Below, one piece after another: positions 52,768 through 60,911 of a stretch of 64,000 nucleotides of DNA. Both the position numbers and the translations under genes were made by a program. Numbering within the stretch: the first letter of the stretch is position 1; the number at the start of each line of letters is the position of its first letter. The notes under the pieces are model-generated. The model did not search any database and was not told where the DNA came from. It saw nothing but the letters and a program-made list of their open reading frames with translations. Origin of the DNA: Candidatus Nitrospira nitrificans. GTDB lineage: Bacteria > Nitrospirota > Nitrospiria > Nitrospirales > Nitrospiraceae. Location: NCBI RefSeq assembly GCF_001458775.1, contig NZ_CZPZ01000035.1, positions 62,001-126,000 of the forward strand, written 5' to 3'.

Positions 52768-54909
52768 ATGCGAATCTGGCCTGGCAGTCCCTATCCTCTC
52801 GGAGCGACATGGGATGGACAAGGGGTGAATTTCGCGATCTTCTCTGAAAACGCCACCAAGGTTGAACTGTGTCTGTATAACGAACCGCAGGACACCCAAC
52901 CCATCGCGTGTATCCCGATCGAGGAACGGACCGACGAGGTCTGGCATCTCTATTTACCCGAGGGGATGCCCGGACAGTATTATGGCTATCGCGTCCATGG
53001 CCCCTATGATCCGGCGCAAGGCCATCGCTTTAATCCCGCCAAGGTCCTCCTTGATCCCTATGCCAAGGCCCTATCGGGAACCATCCATTGGTCGGATGAA
53101 ATGTTCGGGTATCCCATCGGCCATGAGAATGCGGATCTCGAGCGTGACGATCGTGACAATACGGCCTTTATCCCCAAAAGCGTCGTGGTGGACACGGCCT
53201 TCACGTGGGGCAACGACCGCCTCCTGCGCACGGCCTGGGATCGGACGGTGATTTATGAAGTTCACGTCAAGGGGTTGACCGCTAGGCATCCGGACGTGCC
53301 GGAATCGCAGCGTGGAACATACCTTGGCTTGACCTCACCGGTCATTTTGGATCATTTCAAGCAGCTGGGCATCACGGCGGTTGAGCTGCTTCCCGTCCAA
53401 CATTTCGTCAGCGATCGGTACTTGACGGATAAACATCTCAGCAATTATTGGGGCTACAACTCCATAGGGTTTTTTGCGCCGGATATCCGGTACGCATCGG
53501 CGCACACGCACGGTCGCCATATCCGTGAATTTAAGACGATGGTGAAGACCCTTCACAATGAAGGGATCGAGGTGATTTTGGACGTGGTGTACAACCATAC
53601 GGCCGAGGGCAATCAGCTGGGCCCGACTCTCTGCTTCCGGGGCATCGATAACGCCGCGTACTACCGATTGGTCGATAACGACAAGCGGTACTACATGGAT
53701 TACACGGGCACGGGAAACACCTTGAATATGAATCACCCGCGAGTCCTCCAGCTCATCATGGACAGCCTTCGATACTGGGTGCAGGAGATGCACGTGGACG
53801 GCTTTCGGTTCGATTTGGCCTCCACGCTCGCGCGCGAGCTTCATGACGTCAACCGCCTCGGCACGTTTTTCGACATCATCCATCAGGATCCCGTGCTGTC
53901 CCAGGTCAAGCTCATTGCGGAGCCATGGGACTTGGCGTCCGGCGGATATCAAGTCGGCAACTTCCCATTGGGCTGGGCGGAATGGAACGATCGTTATCGA
54001 GACACGATTCGTCGGTATTGGAAAGGAGACGGAGGACAAGTCGCCGAGTTGGGTTATCGATTAACAGGGAGCAGCGACTTGTATGAACAAAGCGGCAAAC
54101 GCCCCTATGCGAGCATTAACTTCGTGACGGCACACGACGGTTTCACATTGAAAGATCTGGTTTCCTACAATCAGAAGCACAACGAAGCCAACCAAGAAGA
54201 GAACCGCGACGGCAGCGACAATAACAACAGCTGGAATTGCGGGGCTGAAGGCGGCACGGAGAATCCTGATATTTTGGCCCTTCGAGAGCGGCAAAAGCGC
54301 AATCTCATGGCGACCCTTTTTCTCTCTCAGGGAGTTCCCATGCTCTGTGGAGGAGACGAGATCGGGCGGACTCAACAGGGGAACAACAATGCGTACTGTC
54401 AGGACAACGAGACCAGCTGGTTCGACTGGAAGCTCCACAAAAGTGCACGGGAGTTCTTGTCGTTTACGCGGCAGTTAATCCGCCTTCGCAGGGAACATCC
54501 GGTGCTCCGGCGCCGTCTGTTTTTTCAGGGGCAACGTATCCATCGTTCGGAAGTGAAGGATATCGAGTGGTTCAAACCCGACGGCCAGGGAATGACTGAT
54601 CAGGACTGGCATGGCGATCATGCGCGATGCTTGGGGGTCCGGCTGGCGGGAGATGCCATAAAGGAGAAGGATTACAAAGGCCAACCTATCACGGGAGACA
54701 CGCTCCTGATTCTCTTGAATGCTCATCACGAAGCCGTTCCTTTTATACTGCCCGCGCATCGCAGCGGGGTTCGATGGGAACCTATATTAGACACGGCCAT
54801 CCAAGAGATCGATGAGAATGGGGACGAGTATCGCCAATTCCACGGTGGAGAACCTTACAATCTTCAAGCGCGATCCCTGGCAGTGCTCCGGTTGAGACGG
54901 AAACATTAG
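52768..54909 (+). CDS. glgX: Glycogen debranching enzyme GlgX (isoamylase type)
   Basis: A 713-residue GH13 protein with an N-terminal CBM48 (GVNFAIFSENATKVELCLYN, YYGYRVHGPYDPAQGHRFNP). Catalytic residues lie in HVDGFRFDLASTL, LIAEPWDLASGGYQVGN and FVTAHDGFTLKDLVSYN. GlgX-specific RNLMATLFLSQGVPMLCGGDE is present. It hydrolyses alpha-1,6 linkages of limit dextrins. The ATG at 52768 follows GGAGGATACCC; an upstream TTG in frame is inside that ribosome site. It is transcribed away from treZ. Confidence 0.95.
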   Translation: MRIWPGSPYPLGATWDGQGVNFAIFSENATKVELCLYNEPQDTQPIACIPIEERTDEVWHLYLPEGMPGQYYGYRVHGPYDPAQGHRFNPAKVLLDPYAKALSGTIHWSDEMFGYPIGHENADLERDDRDNTAFIPKSVVVDTAFTWGNDRLLRTAWDRTVIYEVHVKGLTARHPDVPESQRGTYLGLTSPVILDHFKQLGITAVELLPVQHFVSDRYLTDKHLSNYWGYNSIGFFAPDIRYASAHTHGRHIREFKTMVKTLHNEGIEVILDVVYNHTAEGNQLGPTLCFRGIDNAAYYRLVDNDKRYYMDYTGTGNTLNMNHPRVLQLIMDSLRYWVQEMHVDGFRFDLASTLARELHDVNRLGTFFDIIHQDPVLSQVKLIAEPWDLASGGYQVGNFPLGWAEWNDRYRDTIRRYWKGDGGQVAELGYRLTGSSDLYEQSGKRPYASINFVTAHDGFTLKDLVSYNQKHNEANQEENRDGSDNNNSWNCGAEGGTENPDILALRERQKRNLMATLFLSQGVPMLCGGDEIGRTQQGNNNAYCQDNETSWFDWKLHKSAREFLSFTRQLIRLRREHPVLRRRLFFQGQRIHRSEVKDIEWFKPDGQGMTDQDWHGDHARCLGVRLAGDAIKEKDYKGQPITGDTLLILLNAHHEAVPFILPAHRSGVRWEPILDTAIQEIDENGDEYRQFHGGEPYNLQARSLAVLRLRRKH

Positions 54910-54988
54910 GGCTGGTCCGAGTGATTCGGAATCATCATCATGTGTTTTGGCATGTGTTGTAGATAGATGCATGGAAAGGAGATCGCCA

Positions 54989-55525
54989 ATGGTAATCAAT
55001 CTTCTGCGTGACGGAATCTTTGCGCTGATGGTCGTCGTGCTAGGAGCATACACCGCACAGTCCGAAGAGACCGCTCCACTTCACCGAAGCCTTCAAGGCA
55101 CCGTCGTCGAGAAAGGCGGCGCTCTTGCCGTGAAGGTCCCCGACGGCACGGTCTACCAACTGAACACCAACCGATCGCTCCGGCATGGTCATAAGCCGCC
55201 GCAGCTGGGAGAGGAAGTGACGGTCGTCATCGATGAAAATAATGCGGTACTCGAAGTCCATCCGAAGGGAAGCAAGATGAATCATAGGTTTATAACCGGG
55301 GATATAGTGTCGGTAGGGCTTCGACAAGGAACGATCACCTTGAAGACGGCGAAAGGGGAACAGTCTTTTCCTTTGGAGAAACGGGAAATGTCGGCATCGG
55401 TACGGGATGGATCGACGGTGACGGTAGAAATCAATGAAGCGGGAAGTGTCATTGACGTACATCCTGAAGAGCACCGGCAGCTGGATCCCAACGAGAAAAG
55501 CACGCCGATCAACCGATCGCATTAG
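54989..55525 (+). CDS. Exported protein with two tandem beta-domain repeats
   Basis: A 178-residue protein with a signal peptide (MVINLLRDGIFALMVVVLGA). It contains two similar units of about 65 residues: LQGTVVEKGGALAVKVPDGT ... TVVIDENNAVLEVHPKG and FITGDIVSVGLRQGTITLKT ... TVTVEINEAGSVIDVHPEE. Both have GxIVS-type strands and end VxxVHP, so they are an internal duplication, perhaps OB-like. No function is known. The start at 54989 follows AAGGAGATCGCCA. It follows glgX by about 80 bp. Confidence 0.78.
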   Translation: MVINLLRDGIFALMVVVLGAYTAQSEETAPLHRSLQGTVVEKGGALAVKVPDGTVYQLNTNRSLRHGHKPPQLGEEVTVVIDENNAVLEVHPKGSKMNHRFITGDIVSVGLRQGTITLKTAKGEQSFPLEKREMSASVRDGSTVTVEINEAGSVIDVHPEEHRQLDPNEKSTPINRSH

Positions 55526-55533
55526 CTGAACGC

Positions 55534-55558
55534 TCCGGCAGGGCGCCGGAACCGTTTT
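55534..55558 (+). terminator. Terminator-like hairpin after the 54989 gene
   Basis: TCCGGC-AGGGC-GCCGGA (55534-55550), then a TTTT run after five bases. The stem is short and the T run weak. It lies 8 bp after the stop of the gene. Confidence 0.45.
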
Positions 55559-55753
55559 CGGACGCATCCCGCATCCGATACCGACTACCGGCGCCCATGC
55601 TCGGGTTTGCAATTCCGATTGCGGCAGCGTGGCAGGCGAGATTCTCAGCATGACAACCATTCACTTCGCCGCGCCCTTCGCACGCATGGAGAGAATGGCC
55701 CGGTCCGGGAGAAACCTCTTTCAAACTATGCGGCCGGCGCAGCGCGCTATGAA

Positions 55754-56101
55754 TCATGAATCACGAATCATGCGGTGCTTATTGATATTCACTGTTCCGT
55801 TTCGATGTAGAATATCGGTTATCTCGTTCATGACACTATCATTTGCCCTGACACTCATCACTGTTCCCCCCTGACGGACATCGTCCTGATCCAGAGCCTG
55901 ATTGGAGGGACCGAACACGAGGGTCTCATAGAGCTTTTCCCAATAGTCTATCGTCGAGGCCTCGCTTCCTCCCATGAGCTGAACACCCGTCCGATCATAG
56001 ATCTCGATATCGATGGTGGGAATCTGTAGAGCCATTATTTCCGATCTCGCCTGCTCCGCCTGCACCAGATCCTCGAATACTCCTATAACCGTACTGTCCA
56101 T
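55754..56101 (-). CDS. General stress protein 17M/YflT-like protein (short paralogue)
   Basis: A 115-residue protein equal to the first two thirds of the 17101-17589 protein: STVIGVFEDLVQAEQARSEI, ALQIPTIDIEIYDRTG, VFGPSNQALDQDDVRQGGTV. It ends soon after VNINKHR without the C-terminal extension. The start at 56101 follows AAAGGAGATTAGTG. Its upstream region has the same palindrome pair and a 14-bp promoter core identical to its paralogue's, though the rest has diverged. It faces away from the universal stress protein gene. Confidence 0.82.
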   Translation of the reverse strand: MDSTVIGVFEDLVQAEQARSEIMALQIPTIDIEIYDRTGVQLMGGSEASTIDYWEKLYETLVFGPSNQALDQDDVRQGGTVMSVRANDSVMNEITDILHRNGTVNINKHRMIRDS

Positions 56102-56180
56102 CACTAATCTCCTTTCGTGAGGAGGATTATGCGTCCGAGGTGGCGAACGATTCGAGCGCGCGTCCTTCGCAACAGCCAAA

Positions 56181-56194
56181 GCAACGGTTATGCC
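56181..56194 (-). promoter_or_regulatory. Candidate sigma-54 promoter for the 56101 YflT-like gene
   Basis: Minus strand GGCATAACCGTTGCT: GG-N10-GC, identical in its 14-nt core to the promoter of the paralogue at 17678-17691. It lies 80 nt upstream of the start. Confidence 0.72.
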
Positions 56195-56283
56195 CTGCAT
56201 TCTCTTTACTCGAACCTGCATACTGAGCCCACAGCCCCCTCGGAAGCGCATTTCATTCGGCAAGGTTGATAACGCGCGTGAAC

Positions 56284-56323
56284 GATGCCAGACAGATTGT
56301 CGGCATCAGGACAATCTGTCTGG
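56284..56323. promoter_or_regulatory. Tandem enhancer-type palindromes upstream of the 56101 gene
   Basis: On the minus strand AGACA-GAT-TGTCC and CGACA-ATC-TGTCT are centred 19 bp apart. The proximal centre is 102 nt from the -24 GG. Confidence 0.7.
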
Positions 56324-56407
56324 TGAGAGTGATACGATCTTCAGAAAGAACAAAAGACCCGCTTGTCCAGGGCATCACGTCCAGATCAGCACGTCCGCAG
56401 ACTGAAT

Positions 56408-56557
56408 ATGAAGGGGGACCGCAGTCCCGATATGCTCCTGCCCTTTCCTCTATCTGCTCTCGCTTTTCTTATCTTAGGGACTTTCCGAGTATCGGATGAC
56501 AGAGAGCCGCGGTATCGTATGATCAGAACAAGCAATGGAAACATTGTGAAGGCATAA
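56408..56557 (+). CDS. Possible small membrane or exported peptide
   Basis: A 49-codon frame. From an internal ATG at about 56432, after AAGGGGGACC, the peptide begins MLLPFPLSALAFLILGTF, a hydrophobic run, and ends MIRTSNGNIVKA. A strong hairpin lies 42 bp after the stop. There is no recognised homology and the first ATG has no ribosome site, so this is only a candidate. Confidence 0.28.
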   Translation: MKGDRSPDMLLPFPLSALAFLILGTFRVSDDREPRYRMIRTSNGNIVKA

Positions 56558-56598
56558 CGGAAACGTTATCCACGCATAATGTAAAAATTGCGTGTTCG

Positions 56599-56631
56599 AA
56601 GGCTCCGTCCTTGAAAAGGGGCGGAGCCTTT
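56599..56631 (+). terminator. Strong hairpin upstream of the universal stress protein gene
   Basis: AAGGCTCCG (56599-56607) pairs with CGGAGCCTT (56622-56630), with a further CCTT/AAGG pair inside around GAA. Only TTTC follows. It could terminate a transcript from the spacer or act in the leader of the next gene. Confidence 0.5.
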
Positions 56632-56691
56632 CAAGGACCGCACAGCAGTCCACATGTCACTCATCGAGAAGGGCATAGGTTTGAGGCCGGG

Positions 56692-57177
56692 ATGCGGCTT
56701 CTACTAGCCATCGACGACTCCGAAAATGCCCAACGTACCGTCCGGTACGTGGGAACACTCCTGAAAAGCACTCCGGATATCGCTTTGACGCTGTTTCATG
56801 TGTTGAAGCCGATGCCGCGCGCGCTGTTGGAACACGGAGGTTCGGAGGATCCAGTCATCGAAGCACAATTGAGCGCCCACTTGCGCGAAGATCGGGAAGC
56901 CTGGCTCCGGAAGGAAAGGGAAACCGAATGCCCGATCCTGCTGAAAGCCTGCGAGACGCTGGCGCAATCCGGGTTTGATACGAGCGGCGTGACCGTGAAG
57001 TTCGGTCATGAGGACGATGTCGCCGCGAATATTCTCGACGAGGCGCGAAGCGGACGACACGACACGATCGTGATGGGCGGCCACGGGATGTCTCGCGTCA
57101 CGCGGATGTTCGGGGGCGGTGTCACCAATCGATTACTACGCGACGCGAAGGGGTTTACGATTTGGATTGTCGAATAG
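56692..57177 (+). CDS. Universal stress protein (UspA family)
   Basis: A 161-residue single Usp domain. The N-terminus MRLLLAIDDSENAQRTVRYV has the conserved Asp of the nucleotide pocket, and the C-terminal part has GRHDTIVMGGHGMSRVTRMF then GGGVTNRLLRDA, the phosphate-binding Gly pattern of ATP-binding Usp proteins. The start at 56692 follows GAGGCCGGG; the longer frame adds 27 unconserved residues. It is cytoplasmic, monocistronic, and next to the YflT-like and crystallin genes. Confidence 0.9.
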   Translation: MRLLLAIDDSENAQRTVRYVGTLLKSTPDIALTLFHVLKPMPRALLEHGGSEDPVIEAQLSAHLREDREAWLRKERETECPILLKACETLAQSGFDTSGVTVKFGHEDDVAANILDEARSGRHDTIVMGGHGMSRVTRMFGGGVTNRLLRDAKGFTIWIVE

Positions 57178-57206
57178 CGATGGCGCGCGAATTCATCATC
57201 GAACCA

Positions 57207-57237
57207 AGACATTCATTCCCTATGCGGACAGATTGCC
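57207..57237. promoter_or_regulatory. Tandem enhancer-type sites upstream of the crystallin gene
   Basis: AGACA-TTC-ATTCC (57207-57219) and GGACA-GAT-TGCCT (57226-57238) are each half-conserved relative to the palindromes of the other loci, but their centres are 19 bp apart and the proximal one is 104 nt from the -24 GG, exactly as elsewhere. Confidence 0.55.
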
Positions 57238-57335
57238 TTGCCTCGCGAAGCGCTTCTGAAACCGTGCGCCGCAATTGAATTTTCGAAACCCTTCAGTCTT
57301 CACGTATCTAGATGCATTACCATGCAGGAGGTAAC

Positions 57336-57349
57336 GGCATACCCTTTGC
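57336..57349 (+). promoter_or_regulatory. Candidate sigma-54 promoter for the crystallin gene
   Basis: GGCATACCCTTTGCA: GG-N10-GC with TTGCA at -12. With the bases that follow it matches the promoter of the 17589 gene at 16 of 18 positions. It lies 70 nt before the start. Confidence 0.7.
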
Positions 57350-57418
57350 ACTCTTGTCTTACGGTCGCGCGACGATGGGTGTACTTCACATCTTGGTGCA
57401 ATCGAAACGGAGGTTACA

Positions 57419-57802
57419 ATGATGAGAGGAGCGTTGATATTGGCAGGACTGCTTGGCCTGGGCGCGATGTCCGCCTATGCCGCGGCAGACATCGAATTGA
57501 AGACAGTGGACAAGGCTTGTTGGGCCGAGATTTACGAGGATACCGGTTTTGACCTGAAAGATCCGCATGTCAAAATCCAAGGCCCTGCGCAGATCGCGAC
57601 ATTGAAGGATTACAGCGGCCGAAACTGGAGTAATGAGATTCAAAGCATTGTCGTGGGCCCCAATGCACACCTCAAGGCCTATTCGGATAAGGATTTCAAA
57701 GGAACAGAGTTGGAATTGACGCCGAATAAGCGAGCCAACGACTTGAGTGAGTTGAATATGGGCGATGAAATTGAGTCGTTGAAGATCACCTGCGGTGGGT
57801 GA
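57419..57802 (+). CDS. Exported beta/gamma-crystallin domain protein
   Basis: A 127-residue protein with a signal peptide (MMRGALILAGLLGLGAMSAYA). The mature protein has two Greek-key-like motifs: CWAEIYEDTGFDLKD with IQGPAQIATLKDYSGRNWSN and then HLKAYSDKDFKGTELELTPN with NDLSELNMGDEIESLKI. This is the beta/gamma-crystallin pattern, usually calcium-binding and stress-related. Two Cys may form a disulfide. The ATG follows ACGGAGGTTACA. It belongs to the sigma-54-type regulon. Its stop codon lies in the loop of a perfect 11-bp hairpin. Confidence 0.82.
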   Translation: MMRGALILAGLLGLGAMSAYAAADIELKTVDKACWAEIYEDTGFDLKDPHVKIQGPAQIATLKDYSGRNWSNEIQSIVVGPNAHLKAYSDKDFKGTELELTPNKRANDLSELNMGDEIESLKITCGG

Positions 57803-57813
57803 CCCACCGCAGG
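57789..57813 (+). terminator. Hairpin with the stop codon in its loop
   Basis: CCTGCGGTGGG (57789-57799) and CCCACCGCAGG (57803-57813) pair perfectly over 11 bp. The 3-nt loop is exactly the TGA stop of the crystallin gene. No T run follows, so intrinsic termination is not assured. Confidence 0.45.
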
Positions 57814-57961
57814 ACTATCCGCAGGGCTGGATCCGGCAATGAGTGGGGAGGAGAGTCAGGTCTTGCCGGACCTGCTCCTCCCATGGTCCACTTCGTCATA
57901 TCCGCTTCGTCATATCGAAATCATTATGGATCTGTCCAACCGTCAGAAACTTCAGTATCCG

Positions 57962-58948
57962 TTATTCTTCCATCGCCTGCCTGATCAGCACTTCACGCAA
58001 CAGGGTTTCTAGGTCTTGATGCATAAGTTGGATACTCGATTCCAACTGTTGCAGCATGGCCTCCCGCCTGTGTAAATCTTCCGCGTCGTAGAGCCCCCCA
58101 CGACCAAAGATCAAAGATTCACGTTCTTGTTCTCGTCTGGAACCAGACTCGCCAAGTCGACTCTCCTCCCGCCATGCTTGGAGCAGCACATCGCGCAAAC
58201 TATGTCCTTCCAGGTCACGCATATCCGGTTGAGTCAGAAACCGCCAGACCCGCGGCGGAAAATAATCATTGTTTTGTGCGCCCTCCAGAAGGGCTTCGAG
58301 ATGATTGCGTGGGTGGCTGAACTCTTGCCGCACTTTTGCAAAGTTCGCGGATGTCCCGAACAGGACCTCCAGCCCTCCTCCCACGACTGTAACGATATGC
58401 GCCGTATCCCCTGCTCCGGTTGCCGACCCTACCCCCCCGGTGATCACGTTCGTCACACCTCCGAACACCACTGCGAGGATGGTTTGGAAAGTGGTCCGCT
58501 TGGTTTGCGCCTGTTTGAGTCGATCCTGCACCTCGTCCGCCCTTTGAGTTTCACATTCGATTTCCGCCACCAAGCTGGACACTTCCATGGTTGCCAGCTG
58601 AATCCTCGTTGTCAGCTTTCGGCGTGCCCGATCAATCTCCGTGGGATGTATCGACTCATTCTCCAGTCGCGCCAGTCGGTTGAGCAGCGGAAGCTCGTCG
58701 AGGATCTCCGCGATGTGTATCGCGATGGGACTGTACAATTTGGCGGCTTCGCCGTCGGTGATTATTTCTTCCTTTGCGGGAACAGGATCGACGTCGCTGA
58801 CCGGGATGGTTTTCAGGTTTGAACCGACCGGTGTGCAACGACGGTCAAAACTGTAAGTCGCCTTGACCGGCGGGAGCGTCGTGGCGCAGCCACCGTTGAA
58901 AAACGCCGAACAGGCTGAGAGCAGGCACGCAAAGGGAACCGCTCTCAT
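57962..58948 (-). CDS. Lipoprotein of unknown function, paralogue of the 10103-11089 gene
   Basis: A 328-residue lipoprotein with signal MRAVPFACLLSACSAFFNGG and lipobox NGGC (Cys21). It shares the hydrophobic core and C-terminal end (EFSHPRNHL, PPRVWRFLTQ, LMHQDLETLLREVLIRQA) with the 10-kb paralogue, including the C-terminal LMHQDLE signature. The start could also be the GTG at 58957, which overlaps the stop of Ku. It follows Ku almost without a gap. The family is not recognised. Confidence 0.78.
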   Translation of the reverse strand: MRAVPFACLLSACSAFFNGGCATTLPPVKATYSFDRRCTPVGSNLKTIPVSDVDPVPAKEEIITDGEAAKLYSPIAIHIAEILDELPLLNRLARLENESIHPTEIDRARRKLTTRIQLATMEVSSLVAEIECETQRADEVQDRLKQAQTKRTTFQTILAVVFGGVTNVITGGVGSATGAGDTAHIVTVVGGGLEVLFGTSANFAKVRQEFSHPRNHLEALLEGAQNNDYFPPRVWRFLTQPDMRDLEGHSLRDVLLQAWREESRLGESGSRREQERESLIFGRGGLYDAEDLHRREAMLQQLESSIQLMHQDLETLLREVLIRQAMEE

Positions 58949-58953
58949 GCGCC

Positions 58954-59820
58954 TCACGCGATCGCGCGGCGAGGCCGGCGTTTCCGGTGGGAATGCTTTC
59001 GCTCCAATGATCGGCGTCCTTCGCCTTTCGTCTCCACGCTCCGTTTTAGGAGCGCCATCAAATCGATGATCTCACCTTTGGTGGACTGCTTTTTCTCCTT
59101 TTCCGGCGGGGTGACTATTTCAGTCCGACCGGTTTTGATGCGCTTCTCGATGAGCGCCATCAGATCTTCATGGTAGGTGTCATGGAATGCTTCCGGCTTC
59201 CAGACCTCATCCATCTCCTCCACCAGGCGGCGAGCCATTTCGACTTCCCGCTCTTTCACACCGACTGTTTTGAGAGTGCCCGCGGGCGCTTCTATCTCGC
59301 CCACCGCTCGCAGTTCATTGGCATAACGCAGTGTGTTCAACACGATGACGTCGCCGACCGGGATCAACGCGGCGACATATTGCCTGGTTCGGATCACCAC
59401 GTTGGCGATGCCGACCCTTCCTGTCTGCGTCAAGGTCTCGCGCAACAGCGCATAGCCTTTGTACCCCCGTTTGTCGGGCCCAAGATAGTACGGCGTCTCG
59501 AAATACATGGGCGCGATTTGCTCTTGCTTGACGAAGCACAGGATATTGATCGTCTGTGTCGCTTCCACATTGGCCCTTTTGAAGTCCTCCTCCGTCAGCA
59601 CCACATACCGATCTTTCTCGTATTCATAGCCTTTGACGATCTCGTCCCATTGGACGTCCTTGCCCGTTTCTTTGTTGTATCGTTTGAATCCCACGGGCGT
59701 CATCGTGCGACGATCAAGCATGGTGAGGTCGAAGCTGTTGCGTTCCTCGGCGGAATAGAGCTCGACCGGGATATGCACAAGTCCGAAACTGATGGCGCCT
59801 TTCCAGAGGACGCGAGACAT
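58954..59820 (-). CDS. ku: Ku-family DNA end-binding protein
   Basis: A 288-residue bacterial Ku, the DNA-end-binding ring protein of non-homologous end joining. It has the core (WKGAISFGLVHIPVELYSAE, YEYEKDRYVVLTEEDFKRA, FVKQEQIAPMYFETPYYLGP) and a Lys/Arg-rich C-terminal tail (SLERKHSHRKRRPRRAIA), which can bind DNA. The usual partner ligase D is not in this window. It starts 6 bp from the YihY gene end and runs into the lipoprotein gene, so the three form an apparent transcription unit. The gene is complete. Confidence 0.95.
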   Translation of the reverse strand: MSRVLWKGAISFGLVHIPVELYSAEERNSFDLTMLDRRTMTPVGFKRYNKETGKDVQWDEIVKGYEYEKDRYVVLTEEDFKRANVEATQTINILCFVKQEQIAPMYFETPYYLGPDKRGYKGYALLRETLTQTGRVGIANVVIRTRQYVAALIPVGDVIVLNTLRYANELRAVGEIEAPAGTLKTVGVKEREVEMARRLVEEMDEVWKPEAFHDTYHEDLMALIEKRIKTGRTEIVTPPEKEKKQSTKGEIIDLMALLKRSVETKGEGRRSLERKHSHRKRRPRRAIA

Positions 59821-59826
59821 GGCCTG

Positions 59827-60819
59827 TCATCCCCTCGTCATTCGGGACTCATCGCTCGCGCAGAGGCTGTCCTCCTCCGTTTCGCGACCGGCATTCGCTA
59901 TCCGGGCGGCCGCCGAGCGCGGCCCTTCGGTCGCGGCCTGTCGTATTTCAGCGTTGATCTCCCCCCCGATCAGAAGAACGACGCCGCTCCAATACAACCA
60001 CAGCATCATCACGATCGTTCCCGCAAGCGACCCATAGACCTTGTTATAGTGGCCGAAATTGTCGACGTACAATTTGAACCCGAGGGACACAAGAAGCCAC
60101 ATCGCCACCGCGAACACGGAGCCAGGGGAAAACCATTGCCAATTCAGTTCGATATCGGGACACACATAGTAGACGACGGCGACGGCGACGAGCATCAAAC
60201 TCACGACGACCGGCCATTGCAGCACGGACCAAGCCCAGCTGAATGCCGTGCCCAGCCCGACGAAGGCGGCGAGCCATTCTCCGAGCGGTCCGCCGTAAAG
60301 AATCAGCGACATCGAAAGAATAAGAAACACGGCCAGCCCGATCGTCAAAAGAATCGCGGTCAACCGGACTCGCCAGAACGGCCGCGAATCTTCCTTGACG
60401 TTGTAGACCACATTCAGAGCTTCCATGATGGCGGTAACCCCGCTCGACGACGCCCACAATGCGCCCAGTCCCCCGAGCGAAACGATATCAGCGCCACTGC
60501 CCTCCGCCACCTGATCCAGGAAGCGCTCAACCATGGACAGAGCATCCTCGGGTAGGACCGTGCGGAGATAATTCATCAATTCGGGCATGTAACTTTGCAC
60601 GGAGAGCAAACCCATCGCCGCCGTGAGGACGATCAAGGCGGGAAACAATGCCAGCAGGACGTAATAGGACAGTTGGGCGGCGCGGCCCAGCACTTCGTCC
60701 TTTTGGCTCTGCTGCCAGAGCCGATGACCCAATTCCGTCAATGTCAGACCGCCAAGCTTCCATGGATTGTAGTTCGACGAGGGACCGGAGAGAGATGTAT
60801 CGGCGGTGGTGGAGCTCAT
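59827..60819 (-). CDS. YihY/BrkB-family membrane protein
   Basis: A 330-residue inner-membrane protein with six to seven helices. Typical motifs: HRLWQQSQKDEVLGRAAQLS at the N-terminus, SYYVLLALFPALIVLTAAMG, LGALWASSSGVTAIMEALNV, and the C-terminal YGSLAGTIVMMLWLYWSGVV then LLIGGEINAE. The family was once called ribonuclease BN, and its transport role is not settled. It lies directly before Ku (6 bp). The C-terminal tail is soluble and acidic. Confidence 0.92.
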   Translation of the reverse strand: MSSTTADTSLSGPSSNYNPWKLGGLTLTELGHRLWQQSQKDEVLGRAAQLSYYVLLALFPALIVLTAAMGLLSVQSYMPELMNYLRTVLPEDALSMVERFLDQVAEGSGADIVSLGGLGALWASSSGVTAIMEALNVVYNVKEDSRPFWRVRLTAILLTIGLAVFLILSMSLILYGGPLGEWLAAFVGLGTAFSWAWSVLQWPVVVSLMLVAVAVVYYVCPDIELNWQWFSPGSVFAVAMWLLVSLGFKLYVDNFGHYNKVYGSLAGTIVMMLWLYWSGVVLLIGGEINAEIRQAATEGPRSAAARIANAGRETEEDSLCASDESRMTRG

Positions 60820-60911
60820 ACGTAGCCTTCAAGCGGGGAAAGCCATCGCGTCAAGAGAAGCGTTCCGGACAAGACCGATTGCGTCCGTATCCATTACCAT
60901 GTTCCAGCAAT

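Larger units (their letters stand above)
56102..56691. other. Divergent spacer with regulatory elements and a possible small ORF
   Basis: About 590 bp. It holds the promoter and enhancer of the 56101 gene on the left, a possible 49-codon plus-strand frame in the middle, and a strong hairpin at 56599-56631 on the right. No sigma-54-type promoter facing the universal stress protein gene was found. Confidence 0.5.

Noticed and set aside
59170-60555. 461-codon plus-strand frame opposite Ku and YihY
   Set aside because: Composition artefact over two real genes; His/Asp/Arg-rich low-complexity translation.
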